A DNA stretch of 64,000 nucleotides from Streptomyces lacrimifluminis (GCF_014646095.1 NZ_BMMU01000020.1:20890-84889), one strand, 5' to 3'; positions 50,400-59,677 are shown, counted from the first letter of the stretch. Program-made: numbers and translations. The notes: a model not told the origin generated them from the sequence alone.

Positions 50400-50522
50400 T
50401 CCGGCGATGGGGTGGCGGGCGTCCGTCGTGGGAACGACCGCTTCCCCAGCCCCTCACCGCTCAACTGCCCCCCACCGCTTCATCGACTCCCCTCCCCGTT
50501 ACGGCGAAAGGACCCGCACGTC

Positions 50523-51674
50523 ATGCGTCGTATCACTCGTATCGCTCATATCACTCGTGCCACTCGTCTCAGGAGCTCGCTCGCCGCTTTCGCCGTCACC
50601 ACGGCCGGTGTCGGTCTCGCGGTGCTCCCCACCCCCGCCCAGGCCGCGACCGTGGTCGTCTCCACCTCCGCCCAGCTGAGCAGCGCGCTGTCCAGTGCCA
50701 CCGCCGGCACCGTCATCCAGGTGCGCGCCGGGACGTACTACCCGACGGCCACCCTCCAGTCGACGGCCAACGGCACGGCCGCCAGCCGCATCCACCTTCA
50801 GCCGTACGGCTCGGAGACCGTCAGGATCGACGGGTCGAACCTGCCCGACGGCGACTGGATCTTCAAGCTGACCGCCGACTACTGGACCGTCTCCAACATC
50901 ACGTTCCAGAACTCGCCGGACAGCGCGGTCGTCTGCCAGTCCTGCGCCTCCACGGTCTGGAGCAACATCAAGACCATCAACGGCGGCGACTCCGGCTTCA
51001 CGCTCACCGGCGACAACACCACCAGCAACACGGTCAGGAACATCGACTCGTACGGCCACTACGACCCCGCCAACCATGGCGAGAACGCCGACGGGATCGC
51101 CGTGAAGTTCGGCTCCGGCTCCGGCAACCTCATCACCGGCGCCCGTCTCTACAACAACTCGGACGACGGGCTGGACTTCTGGTCCTTCTCGTCGCCGGTC
51201 ACCGTCGAGCACACCTGGGCGATGGGCAACGGCAGGAACCGCTGGTCCGACTCGGCGTTCGCGGGCGACGGCAACGGCTACAAGCTGGGTGGCGACGGCG
51301 AGACCGTGGCCCATGTCATCAACAACTCGGCAGCCTGGGACAACGCGGGCAACGGCTTCACCGAGAACAGCAACAGGGGCGCCATCGTCATCAACCGCAC
51401 CACCGCCTACGCCAACGCCAAGTGGGGCTACTACTTCGCCACCGGCGCGGCGAAGCTCGGCAGGAACCTGGCCGTCAGCAACAGCTCCGGTTCGGTGAGC
51501 AAGGGCTCGTCGGTCATCTCGTCCGGCAACAACTGGGACTCGGGGACATCGACCCCGTCGTTCGTGTCCACGAACGCGTCGACCGCGTACAACTCCCGTG
51601 CCTCGGACGGGACGTTGCCCGGGACGACGTTCCTGACGACGGGCAGCAGCACAATCGGGTCGACGATGAACTGA
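50523..51674 (+). CDS. Secreted PL9-like pectate lyase (paralogue 1)
   Basis: 383 aa. The N-terminus is Arg/Ile/Thr-repetitive (RRITRIAHITRATR), then a Sec signal ending PAQAA (about residue 42). Beta-helix with the PL9 calcium/catalytic region HGENADGIAVKFGSGSGN and NSDDGLDFW, plus repeated asparagine-ladder coils. Cleaves polygalacturonate or RG-I backbones. ATG 50523. Closely related to the gene at 54358. Confidence 0.88.
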   Translation: MRRITRIAHITRATRLRSSLAAFAVTTAGVGLAVLPTPAQAATVVVSTSAQLSSALSSATAGTVIQVRAGTYYPTATLQSTANGTAASRIHLQPYGSETVRIDGSNLPDGDWIFKLTADYWTVSNITFQNSPDSAVVCQSCASTVWSNIKTINGGDSGFTLTGDNTTSNTVRNIDSYGHYDPANHGENADGIAVKFGSGSGNLITGARLYNNSDDGLDFWSFSSPVTVEHTWAMGNGRNRWSDSAFAGDGNGYKLGGDGETVAHVINNSAAWDNAGNGFTENSNRGAIVINRTTAYANAKWGYYFATGAAKLGRNLAVSNSSGSVSKGSSVISSGNNWDSGTSTPSFVSTNASTAYNSRASDGTLPGTTFLTTGSSTIGSTMN

Positions 51675-51702
51675 CCGCCCACCGGGACGGGTCGCGAGAC
51701 GA

Positions 51703-51738
51703 GGTGCGGGGTGCGGCGGCACTGCCGCACCCCGCACC
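51703..51738. terminator. Bidirectional terminator
   Basis: GGTGCGGGGTGCGGC (51703-51717) pairs perfectly with GCCGCACCCCGCACC (51724-51738), loop GGCACT, between the convergent PL9 and GH43 genes. Confidence 0.8.
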
Positions 51739-51843
51739 CCTCACCTCTCACACGCTTCTCTCCCGCGAGTGCGAGCAGCAGACCAACGGCAGGACGCACA
51801 AGCCGCCCACCCCGATGTACTGCGTGGACTGAGCGTCAGTTCC

Positions 51844-54093
51844 TCACTTCTTCAGCGGCCTGATCGACTCCAGGGTCGGTACGACCGGCAGGATCGTCCC
51901 GTCGGCCGCGAACCGCATCCGGTCGATGGTGGTCTCCCGGTGCATGCCGTCACCGCCCGCCTTTCCGGGGCCGTTCAGGGCGAACCGGTGGTACACCATG
52001 TACCAGTCGTCGGTGCCGGGCGCGTTCACCACCGAGTGGTGGCCGGTGGCCTTGATGCCGTACTCGGGGCGCTTGGACAGGATCGTCCCCCGTTTGGTCC
52101 ACGGGCCGAGCGGGGACGGCCCTGTCGCGTAGGCGACGTGGTAGTCCTCGCTGCGGGTGTCGTCCTCGGACCACATGAAGTAGTACGTCCCCCGCCGCTT
52201 CACCACGAAGGAACCCTCGCGGAAGTTGTCCGGGGTGATGTCCCGTACCTTCGCCGCGTCGAACGACACCATGTCGTCGTTCAGCGGTACGACGTATCCG
52301 CGACCGTTGCCCCAGTAGAGGTACGCCTGACCGTCGTCGTCCGTGAAGACGGCCGGGTCGATCATCTGGCCGCTCAACTGCCCTTTCGCCACCAGGGGTC
52401 TGCCGAGCGCGTCCGTGAACGGACCCGCCGGGGAGTCGGCCACCGCGACCCCGATCGCCTGCTCGGCGCAGAAGTAGAAGTAGTACGTGCCGTTCCGCTC
52501 GGCGATCGCCGGCGCCCAGGCGTTCCTGTCCGCCCAGGACACGTCCGGCCCCAGGTCGAGGATCACACCGTGGTCGGTCCAGTGGACCAGGTCCTTCGAC
52601 GAGAACGCCTTGAAGCGCGTGCCGCTCCAGCCCTGGAAGCCGTCGGTGGTCGGGTAGATCCAGTAACGGCCGTCCAGGTACTGGACGTCGGGGTCGGCGT
52701 ACAGCCCCGGCAGCACCGGGCTGCGGGTGGGCACGGCCTCGACCGTCCAGGTGCGGCGCGTCCCGTCGGCCGCCGTCACCGTGTACTTCTGCGGCTTGCG
52801 GAAGTCACGCCGCGTACCGGACGCGGGGCTCACCTTCGCGCCCTTGCCGACCGACAACGTCGGTGCCAGCCGGGCCGGTTCGGCGTCCGGCCGCATCGGC
52901 AGCACGACCTTGGAGGCGGCCTCGGTGACGACGGCGTACCCCTTCTGGCCACTGGCCGTGGCGTCCACGACGGACGTGGAGGTCTCCGGGTAGGCGGCCA
53001 GCAGCCGGTCGTACTCCGCCCGCGTCACCGGCATCACCGTGCCGTGGCGGGGGCTGGCGGGCAACTGGTAGTTCGCGGACATCGTCCACTTGCCCGAGTC
53101 GAGGTCGGTGGTCTCGAAGGGGACGTAGCCGCGACCGCCGTACTCGTCGATGAACAGGTACCACTTGTTCTCGGTGTTGGACTTGAAGACCGTCGGCCCC
53201 TCACCCCGGTCGATCGACCCGCTGCCGACGCAGTCGGAGACGAAGTCGTACGAGGTGTCCGTCAGCGAGGTCGACTTCTCCGCGGTGATGAACTTCGAGC
53301 AGGGGCTGGAGGAGGTGGGGTCCCGCTCGTCCTTCGTGTAGCGGTAGTAGGTCCCCTTGTGCTCCACGACGGTCGAGTCGATCACCGAGTAGCCCGGGTC
53401 GTCCCAGACCTTCGGTTCACTGAAGGTGCGGAAGTCCTCCGTCGTCGCGTACAGCATCTTGTTGTACGTCGAGCCGGAGTGCCCGGGGTCGTCGTCGGCG
53501 TACAGCTTCGAGGCCCAGAAGACGACGTACGAGCCGAGCTTCCTGTCGTAGTAGGCCTCCGGCGCCCAGGTGTTGCCCGCCGCGTCGGGGGAGACCTTCA
53601 CCAGCCGCTGGTCGGTCCAGTGGACCAGGTCGGTCGACTCCCACACCATGATCGACTTACTGCCGTGACGCTGGACGTCGTCCCAACTGCCGCTGCTGTT
53701 CTGGTACATGCGCAGGTCGGTCGCGATCATGTAGAACCTGTCGCCCTCTGGGGAGCGGATCACGAACGGGTCGCGCAGGCCCTTCTCGCCGGTGGTGGAG
53801 GTGAGGACCGGCTTGCCCGCGTTCAACTCCCGCCAGTGCAGCGGGTCGTTGCCACGGCTGAGGGCGTACCGGATCTGCTCGCCGTCGGCCGTGCCCTCAC
53901 CGGTGAAGTAGGCGAAGAGGTAACCGGCGTACTTCTGGGCCGACGTGGGCTCGGTCTTCTGCTCGTGCTTCTGCTGGGTCACGGGTGGGGCTCCAGAGGC
54001 GGCGGGGCTGGGCGGGGCGGCGAGCAGGGCGAGGAGGAGGGCCGCCAGGGGGACGAGGGGGAGCAGGAAGGTGCGGGCGAGGTGGGGGCGCAT
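51844..54093 (-). CDS. Secreted tandem GH43 arabinan-degrading enzyme
   Basis: 749 aa. Sec signal to about residue 32 (ALLAAPPSPAA). GH43-like propeller 1 at about 45-360 (GLRDPFVIRSPEGDRFYMIATD, NTWAPEAYYDRK, GPTVFKSNTENKWYLF). A small Ig-like domain covers about 375-470. GH43 propeller 2 is at about 475-749 (GLYADPDVQYLDGRYWIYPTTD, WAPAIAERNGTYYFYF, IDPAVFTDDDGQAYLYWG, EGSFVVKRRGTYYFMWS). Likely removes arabinose from RG-I side chains, two catalytic sites in one chain. ATG 54093. Confidence 0.88.
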   Translation of the reverse strand: MRPHLARTFLLPLVPLAALLLALLAAPPSPAASGAPPVTQQKHEQKTEPTSAQKYAGYLFAYFTGEGTADGEQIRYALSRGNDPLHWRELNAGKPVLTSTTGEKGLRDPFVIRSPEGDRFYMIATDLRMYQNSSGSWDDVQRHGSKSIMVWESTDLVHWTDQRLVKVSPDAAGNTWAPEAYYDRKLGSYVVFWASKLYADDDPGHSGSTYNKMLYATTEDFRTFSEPKVWDDPGYSVIDSTVVEHKGTYYRYTKDERDPTSSSPCSKFITAEKSTSLTDTSYDFVSDCVGSGSIDRGEGPTVFKSNTENKWYLFIDEYGGRGYVPFETTDLDSGKWTMSANYQLPASPRHGTVMPVTRAEYDRLLAAYPETSTSVVDATASGQKGYAVVTEAASKVVLPMRPDAEPARLAPTLSVGKGAKVSPASGTRRDFRKPQKYTVTAADGTRRTWTVEAVPTRSPVLPGLYADPDVQYLDGRYWIYPTTDGFQGWSGTRFKAFSSKDLVHWTDHGVILDLGPDVSWADRNAWAPAIAERNGTYYFYFCAEQAIGVAVADSPAGPFTDALGRPLVAKGQLSGQMIDPAVFTDDDGQAYLYWGNGRGYVVPLNDDMVSFDAAKVRDITPDNFREGSFVVKRRGTYYFMWSEDDTRSEDYHVAYATGPSPLGPWTKRGTILSKRPEYGIKATGHHSVVNAPGTDDWYMVYHRFALNGPGKAGGDGMHRETTIDRMRFAADGTILPVVPTLESIRPLKK

Positions 54094-54194
54094 GACACAT
54101 CCTGTGGGAGTCTGATGGTTTCTGTTGGTTGATCGCCCTCGGAATCTCACCAGCAGGGGGACAGCACGTCAATCGGTGCGGACGAGACCGATGG

Positions 54195-54248
54195 GGCCGA
54201 AAAGCTTCGATCGCTCTCGCACGGACCACGCGGCAACCCTTTTCGGCC
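54195..54248. other. Inverted repeat in the GH43/PL9 divergent region
   Basis: GGCCGAAAAG (54195-54204) and CTTTTCGGCC (54239-54248), perfect 10-bp arms with a 34-base loop. Confidence 0.6.
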
Positions 54249-54267
54249 GTGCGGCAACAAGACAGCG

Positions 54268-54311
54268 GAGCCGGGCTGCGGCCTCACCTCATCGAGGCCG
54301 CAGCCCGGCTC
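54268..54311. other. Very strong hairpin upstream of the PL9 paralogue 2
   Basis: GAGCCGGGCTGCGGCCTC (54268-54285) pairs perfectly over 18 bp with 54294-54311, 8-base loop, ending 46 bases before the start codon. It looks like a terminator but lies in the probable leader. No T-run follows. Confidence 0.75.
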
Positions 54312-54357
54312 GTCTCTGGAAGCGAACACAGTCCCAGCACGAGGAAAGGACCGCTCC

Positions 54358-55512
54358 GTGCGCATCGGTACCGGCCGTCACCGCAGAAACCGCACCCTCT
54401 CCATCGCCGCAGCGGTGGCCCTCTCCTCGGGTGCGGGCGGCGTCTACCTCGGTCTCTCGACGGACGGAGCGAGCGCTGCCGGCGCCACGGTCACCGTCTC
54501 CAGCACCGCTGAGCTCGAATCCGCGGTGAAGAACGCGGCGGCGGGCGGCGTCATCCAGGTGCGCGCCGGCACGTACTACCCGACGGCCACCCTCAAGTCG
54601 ACGGCGAACGGCACGAGTTCGGCGCGGATCACGCTCCAGGCGTACGGCGGCGAGAAGGTGAGGATCGACGGTTCCAAGCTGCCCGCCGGGTCCTGGCTGA
54701 CCGGGATCCATGGCGACTACTGGACGGTCCAGAACCTCACCTTCCAGAACTCCCCGGCCCAGGGCTTCGTCGTCACCTCGTCCGTCGGCGGGATCTTCAG
54801 GAACCTCGTCACCGCGCGCAACGGCGACTCCGGCTTCACGCTCCGCGGCGACGGCACCAGCCACAACCTCGTGCAGAACCTGGACAGTTACCTCAACTAC
54901 GACCCGGCGGCCCACGGCCGGAACGTCGACGGCCTCGCCATCAAGTTCGGCTCCGGCACGGGCAACAGGATCACCGGAGCGCGCCTCTACGACAACGCGG
55001 ACGACGGGCTCGACCTCTGGCAGTTCTCCACCCCCGTCACCATCGAGCACACCTGGGCCTTCGGCAACGGCAGGAACCGCTGGAAGGACTCCGCGTTCGA
55101 GGGCAACGGCAACGGCTTCAAGCTGGGCGGCGGGGGAGCCTCGGTCGCGCATGTCGTCACCAACAACGCGGCCTGGGACAACGATCTGCACGGGTTCACG
55201 GAGAACTCCAACACCGGCGCGATCCTGCTCAACCGCAACACCGCCTACGCCAACGCCCGGACCGGCTTCTCCTTCGCCACCGGCAAGGCCCGCCTCGCCG
55301 GGAACCTCGCGGTGGGCAACAAGGGAGCCCTGTCCAAGCTGGGCCCGTCCGCGGTCTCGGCGGCCAACAACTGGGACAGCGGCATCTCGACACCGGCGCT
55401 GAAGGCGAGGGACGCGACGACGGCGTATGCCTCCCGGCGGGCGGACGGAGGGCTGCCGACGACCACGTTCCTGGCGGTGACGTCGACAGCCATCGGGTCG
55501 ACCATGAACTGA
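54358..55512 (+). CDS. Secreted PL9-like pectate lyase (paralogue 2)
   Basis: 384 aa, GTG start with GAGGAAAGGA upstream. Signal peptide ending near GASAAG (about residue 42). Same coil pattern as the 50523 product: QVRAGTYYPTATL, HGRNVDGLAIKFGSGTGN, NADDGLDLW, GNGFKLGGGG. The two differ mainly at the N-terminus and surface. Divergent from the GH43 gene across a structured 264-bp region. Confidence 0.88.
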   Translation: MRIGTGRHRRNRTLSIAAAVALSSGAGGVYLGLSTDGASAAGATVTVSSTAELESAVKNAAAGGVIQVRAGTYYPTATLKSTANGTSSARITLQAYGGEKVRIDGSKLPAGSWLTGIHGDYWTVQNLTFQNSPAQGFVVTSSVGGIFRNLVTARNGDSGFTLRGDGTSHNLVQNLDSYLNYDPAAHGRNVDGLAIKFGSGTGNRITGARLYDNADDGLDLWQFSTPVTIEHTWAFGNGRNRWKDSAFEGNGNGFKLGGGGASVAHVVTNNAAWDNDLHGFTENSNTGAILLNRNTAYANARTGFSFATGKARLAGNLAVGNKGALSKLGPSAVSAANNWDSGISTPALKARDATTAYASRRADGGLPTTTFLAVTSTAIGSTMN

Positions 55513-55531
55513 CGTACCCGGCGAGAAGAAC

Positions 55532-55565
55532 GAGCCCCCTGCCGGTCGTCACCGGCAGGGGGCTC
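55532..55565. terminator. Bidirectional terminator
   Basis: GAGCCCCCTGCCGGT (55532-55546) pairs perfectly with ACCGGCAGGGGGCTC (55551-55565), loop CGTC, between convergent PL9 and PL4 genes. Confidence 0.85.
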
Positions 55566-55585
55566 TCTGACTGGCCGAGGGGGGC

Positions 55586-57274
55586 TCAGGCCAGCAGATC
55601 GAGGCAGTCGAACGAGGTGCCCGGGCTGAGGAACGCCGTGCCGCTCGAACCACTGACGATGTTGATCTTCAGGACGTTGTACTGTCCCGGGTCCTTCTTC
55701 CACACACTGGAAGGGACGCTGAAAGTGACCGTACGGTTGTTCCCCCGGTATGAACCCGTGGTGAGCGAGCGCGTCGAGGGCTGGGCGGATGCGGAGGGGA
55801 CGGCCGACACCCAGTCGTTGACCGTGACGCGCGGGCGCCCGCCCGCGAAGGCGTCCGTCACGCCGATGCGCAGGGTGTGCGCGGCGGCGGCCTGGGCCGC
55901 GGTCAGCTTGAAGTACACGAGGATGCCGTCGTTGACGCCGCTCCACATGTAGGCGGGGAAGGCCGTCGACGCCGTCTGCGGGCCGCTGCCGATGGTGACG
56001 TTGCCCGTCCACCTCGCCGCGCGGGCGTCCGACGGGTGTGCGTACGTCATCAGTTCGGCGTTCTTGAACTCACCGGGCGTGCCGTCCCAGTCCCCGAGCC
56101 GCCAGATCGTCCTGGCGGCGGACGGGTCCCCGGTCACGGTGATGCTGTTCAGCGCGGTCGCGCCGCCCGCCTTGACCGTCACCGAGGTGGTGTGCACGGC
56201 CAGCTCACCCTTGTACACGGTCAGCGTGTACGCCCCCGGCAGCATCCCCTTGCAGGAGAAGGCACCGGTACCGGAGGCGGCCTTCGCCCAGTACTGGGCC
56301 TCGGAGTTCGCGAAGCCCACGGTGTACGGGTACTTCGCGTCCATGCCCTTGATGCCGACGCCGGCCACCTTGCCGCGCCCGGCGGCCCCCACCCAGCCGG
56401 TGATGCCGAGCCCGTCAACCCAGGAGGTGTCGAGGCGGGCGGCGGCGAGGGAGGGCGAGGGGGCACCGCCGTCGGTGAAGGCGAGGACGTACGGGCCCTG
56501 CAGGCCGAAACGTTCCGGCTCGGTCTGGGCCTGGTTGTAGTGCAGGATCTCGTACAGCCCCGCGCCCTTGTCGTTCGAGTGGCGCAGCAGCGAACGGTAG
56601 AAGGGGCCGCCGGACGCCTTCTCGTGGCGGGAGCGCACGATCCACAGGCCGACCGAGCCGGTGGTGAAGCCGATGTGGTCGTGGTCGATGACCCGCTTGC
56701 CCGAGTAGTGCTTGGAGTGCGTGGTGCCGTCCGCCCGCTTCCAGACGTCGCCGGCCTCGATGATCTTGTCGGAGGCCTCGATCCAGGAGTCAGGCCCCTC
56801 GTTCGGGAACATCCCCGGCTTGAGGCGCACCAGGAAGCGGGTCGCCGTGAAGGACGCGTCCGCCTTGTTCGTCCACAGGTAGACGTTGTTCTGGCCGCTG
56901 CGCGCCGCGTACCACAGGGTGATCGCCCCGTGCGCGACCTTCACCAGGATCGTCGAGCCGGACCGCCTGACGGTCACCGTGGACGCGCCGAGCCCCGACT
57001 CGACGTGCGAGTGCCTGCCGCCGTACCCCTCGTACTCCTTGCCCCGGTAGACCAGGGAGGTGAGGTCGCCGGTCGACTTGGAGACCTTGAAGACGAGCGA
57101 GGCACCCGTGTTGATCACGAAGTGCGAACCGTCGTCGGTGTGGCCGAAAGTAGCCGCTGACGCAGATGAGAGCAGGCCGCCGCCGGTCACCGCGGCGGCG
57201 CCCGCACCGGCCACGCCCACGGCGGAAGCGGCCAGCAGCCTGCGGCGACTCAGGTTTCTCCGGTGCGTGCTCAA
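55586..57274 (-). CDS. Secreted rhamnogalacturonan lyase, PL4 family
   Basis: 562 aa, Tat signal (LSRRRLLAASAVG... SSASAA, about residue 41). Domain 1, the PL4 catalytic beta-sandwich, at about 42-290 (GDLTSLVYRGKEYEGY, catalytic region THSKHYSGKRVIDHDH, WIVRSRHEKASGGPFYRSL). Domain 2 is FnIII-like at about 300-380. Domain 3 is a CBM-like jelly roll at about 385-562 (IWRLGDWDGTPGEFKNAEL). Cleaves the rhamnose-galacturonate backbone of RG-I by beta-elimination. Confidence 0.9.
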   Translation of the reverse strand: MSTHRRNLSRRRLLAASAVGVAGAGAAAVTGGGLLSSASAATFGHTDDGSHFVINTGASLVFKVSKSTGDLTSLVYRGKEYEGYGGRHSHVESGLGASTVTVRRSGSTILVKVAHGAITLWYAARSGQNNVYLWTNKADASFTATRFLVRLKPGMFPNEGPDSWIEASDKIIEAGDVWKRADGTTHSKHYSGKRVIDHDHIGFTTGSVGLWIVRSRHEKASGGPFYRSLLRHSNDKGAGLYEILHYNQAQTEPERFGLQGPYVLAFTDGGAPSPSLAAARLDTSWVDGLGITGWVGAAGRGKVAGVGIKGMDAKYPYTVGFANSEAQYWAKAASGTGAFSCKGMLPGAYTLTVYKGELAVHTTSVTVKAGGATALNSITVTGDPSAARTIWRLGDWDGTPGEFKNAELMTYAHPSDARAARWTGNVTIGSGPQTASTAFPAYMWSGVNDGILVYFKLTAAQAAAAHTLRIGVTDAFAGGRPRVTVNDWVSAVPSASAQPSTRSLTTGSYRGNNRTVTFSVPSSVWKKDPGQYNVLKINIVSGSSGTAFLSPGTSFDCLDLLA

Positions 57275-57306
57275 GACTGCCGACTCCGTCGTGCTTGAAG
57301 GCTCAC

Positions 57307-58137
57307 TTACTTGTACGTGATGTCAGATGGCGAGAACTTGCATGTGGTTCCGTCCGCACCCCTGCCGATTTCGGTCGGTTCCTTGCCCATGTTGTTGCCC
57401 TTGAAGCGCACGCAGGGCTTGAGCTTCTTCTTGGGGTCGCCGTGGATACGGATCCTGCTCAGCGTCGCCGTGTCGCCGTAGTTCGCGTTCACGCCGACCA
57501 GCACCTTGCCCGGCACGGTCGCGTCGATGTCGCTGATCACGATCGTGCGTTTGTACTGCGTCCTGCAGTTGCCGCAGGAGCGCACCAGCTTGCCGAAGTT
57601 CTCGACGCGGAAGCCCGTGATGCTGAGCCTGCCGGCCCCGTTGAACTGGAACACCTTGTCGGAGGCCGACCTCGCGCCGCCGCCGATCACCTTGTACACG
57701 GCCGTCGACTTCTTGCCCTTGAAGCTGGCGGCGTCCTCGCCGACGTCCAGCCACCACACGTTCTCCAGCGTGCAGGAGCCGATGCAGTGGACGCCGTCCG
57801 CGCCCGGGGTGCCGATGATCACGTTCTTCAGGACCGCGCCGTCCTTCAGCTCGAAGATCGGGTCCTGGCCCTCCTTCTGGCTGCCGTTGGCGAGCGCGCC
57901 GCTGCCGAAGAACTTCTTCAGCCTGCCGTCGTACGTGCCCGACACCGTGATCTTCGACGGGACGGCCTTGCTGCCCTTGGCCGTCGGCCAGCTGGCGGCG
58001 GCACCGGCGGAGGACAGCAGCGTCGTCGTCAGGACCGCCGCTCCGGTGAGTCCGAGAGCGGCGGTGCCGGCGATCACGGCCCGCCGTCCGGTGACCCGGC
58101 GGCGGTGGCGGACGCGCTGTTCGACTCGTTCAGTCAT
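57307..58137 (-). CDS. Secreted pectate lyase, PL3 family
   Basis: 276 aa. Long basic N-terminus with twin arginines (RHRRRVTGRRAVIAG) and signal to about residue 47 (SSAGAAA). Compact PL3 beta-helix with the family signature GADGVHCIGSCTLENVWWLDVGEDAASFKG. Disulfide-rich: cysteines in VHCIGSC, SCGNC and near the C-terminus. A third lyase fold against polygalacturonate in this locus. Its ribosome-binding AGGG lies next to the hairpin at 58152. Confidence 0.9.
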   Translation of the reverse strand: MTERVEQRVRHRRRVTGRRAVIAGTAALGLTGAAVLTTTLLSSAGAAASWPTAKGSKAVPSKITVSGTYDGRLKKFFGSGALANGSQKEGQDPIFELKDGAVLKNVIIGTPGADGVHCIGSCTLENVWWLDVGEDAASFKGKKSTAVYKVIGGGARSASDKVFQFNGAGRLSITGFRVENFGKLVRSCGNCRTQYKRTIVISDIDATVPGKVLVGVNANYGDTATLSRIRIHGDPKKKLKPCVRFKGNNMGKEPTEIGRGADGTTCKFSPSDITYK

Positions 58138-58151
58138 GGACCGTGTTCCCT

Positions 58152-58188
58152 GGTGGCGAGGAGATGTGTGCGTCTCCTGGTCGCCACC
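58152..58188. terminator. Hairpin between the sigma-factor unit and the PL3 gene
   Basis: GGTGGCGA+GGAGA (58152-58164) pairs with TCTCC (58173-58177) and TCGCCACC (58181-58188), with a TGG bulge. It ends the sigma/membrane-protein transcript or forms a leader structure of the PL3 gene, whose start is 14 bases away. Confidence 0.6.
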
Positions 58189-58244
58189 CGCGCGGAAAGG
58201 GTTGCCGAGTCGGCGGATTTTTCTTGCGAGTCGCCGCTACGCCT

Positions 58245-59114
58245 TCACGAATCGCCCTCGTCGGGCGTGGCGTTACCGTCCTGGCCTGCGAAGTCACCCT
58301 GCACGGCCAGTTGTTCGCCCGCCGCTTCGGCCGTCACCGTGTACGTGTCGTTCTTCGCGTCCCGGCCGCCGCGCGCGTGGTTGTACTGGCCCGCGAAGAC
58401 CCAGTCGCCCGGCCAGACCTTGACGCCGTCCTTGAGCACCCAGGTGTAGACCAGGAAGCCGTCGCGCTTGGCGACCGTCAGCTCGAAGTCGTCCTCCGGA
58501 GCCGACCGCCAGGCGCCCGAGGAGTTGACCCCGCCGGTGTCGACGACCTTCAACTCGACGGTGAGCGCGGTGAGTTGCTCGGACGTCTTGACGGTGACGT
58601 TGCTCTGCGCCCAGAAGTCGTTGCTCTGTGCGTCGATCGAGCCGTCCGATCGCAGTGGCCCGTCCTCGGCGCCCTTCGCGGCCGGCGGCGCCGCCGTGTC
58701 CGAGGCCTTCGGCGTCGGGGAGGGCGTCGGCGTCGAACTCGGCTTCTCCTCCTGGGTGTTGCCGGCCGACGGTTCCGGCGCCGGCTGAATCGGTGCCCTG
58801 CTGGTCGCGTCGGGCGACGGGGTCGGCAGCGGCGAGACCGAGACGGTCGGATCGGACGGGGTCTCGTCGCTCTTCACCACGGAGGCCAGCGCGTACCCGC
58901 CCATCGCGAGGATTCCGGAGACGGCGGCGGTGGCACCCGCGACCCGGGCCCAGGCCAGCAGCGGCGGACGCGTCGCCCGGCGCCGGGCGCGCTTCTCCTC
59001 GGGACCGGCGGCCATGCCGCGCTCGACCCGCGCGAGGATGCGCGCGCGGTCGGGCTCGTACGTCTCGGCCGCTTCGCGCAGCCCGGCGCGCAGCTCGTCG
59101 TGCGGCGTCCTCAT
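58245..59114 (-). CDS. Membrane protein coupled to the SigE-family sigma factor, possible anti-sigma factor
   Basis: 289 aa. N-terminal cytoplasmic helical part (residues 1-50, ELRAGLREAAETYEPDRARILARVERGM), one membrane helix (about 55-77), a Pro/Ser/Thr linker (about 85-140) and an extracytoplasmic beta-rich domain (about 145-289, W-rich YTWVLKDGVKVWPGDWVFAGQYNH). The start overlaps the sigma stop (ATGA), the usual place of an anti-sigma factor. It lacks a zinc anti-sigma HxxxCxxC motif. Confidence 0.75.
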   Translation of the reverse strand: MRTPHDELRAGLREAAETYEPDRARILARVERGMAAGPEEKRARRRATRPPLLAWARVAGATAAVSGILAMGGYALASVVKSDETPSDPTVSVSPLPTPSPDATSRAPIQPAPEPSAGNTQEEKPSSTPTPSPTPKASDTAAPPAAKGAEDGPLRSDGSIDAQSNDFWAQSNVTVKTSEQLTALTVELKVVDTGGVNSSGAWRSAPEDDFELTVAKRDGFLVYTWVLKDGVKVWPGDWVFAGQYNHARGGRDAKNDTYTVTAEAAGEQLAVQGDFAGQDGNATPDEGDS

Positions 59115-59677
59115 CGGTTCTTCCCTCCCGCTCCGCCGGTGGTACGCACAGGGGTACGCACTCGAAGCGGGGCCTCGTCGGTGCCAAGGAGCCGCTGCAG
59201 TTCGGCCATTCCCTTGGACGTCTGGCTCTTAACCGTACCGACAGTAACTCCCAGGGCGAGCGCCGTGTCCTTCTCCGAGAGGTCGAAGGCGTGCCGGAGC
59301 ACCACACACGCGCGCTTGCGGAACGGCAGTCTGCGCAGGGCCTCCTGGACATCGATGACGCCAGGTATGTCGGGATTCTCCGTATTCTCTTCCCGCTGCG
59401 ACCAGAACAGGGTGATCCTCCGGCGCTCCCGGACCGCGCTGCGGATACGGGTTTTGGCCAGATTCGCGACCACGCCACGCGCGTACGCCACCGGATGATC
59501 GGCGGCCCGCACCCGGTCCCAGCGGTGCCACAGCGCGAGCAGTGCATCAGCCGCGAGGTCGTCGGCGGCGTCCGCCTCACCCGTCAGCAGGTGGGCCAGG
59601 CGCGCGAGTTCGGCGTAGTGCCGCTCGAAGAAGGCATGGAACTCCACGGAGGCTGCGTCGTCGACGACAGTGCCCAC
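59111..59677 (-). CDS. SigE-family RNA polymerase sigma factor (ECF type)
   Basis: 188 aa. Region 2 at about 10-75 (FHAFFERHYAELARLAHLLTGEADAADDLAADALLALW). Region 4 at about 110-165 (ALRRLPFRKRACVVLRHAFDLSEKDTALALGVTVGTVKSQTSKGMAELQRLL), typical of the SigE family. GTG start with GGAGAGG upstream. Adjacent to the pectin locus but not obviously connected to it. Confidence 0.88.
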   Translation of the reverse strand: MGTVVDDAASVEFHAFFERHYAELARLAHLLTGEADAADDLAADALLALWHRWDRVRAADHPVAYARGVVANLAKTRIRSAVRERRRITLFWSQREENTENPDIPGVIDVQEALRRLPFRKRACVVLRHAFDLSEKDTALALGVTVGTVKSQTSKGMAELQRLLGTDEAPLRVRTPVRTTGGAGGKNR

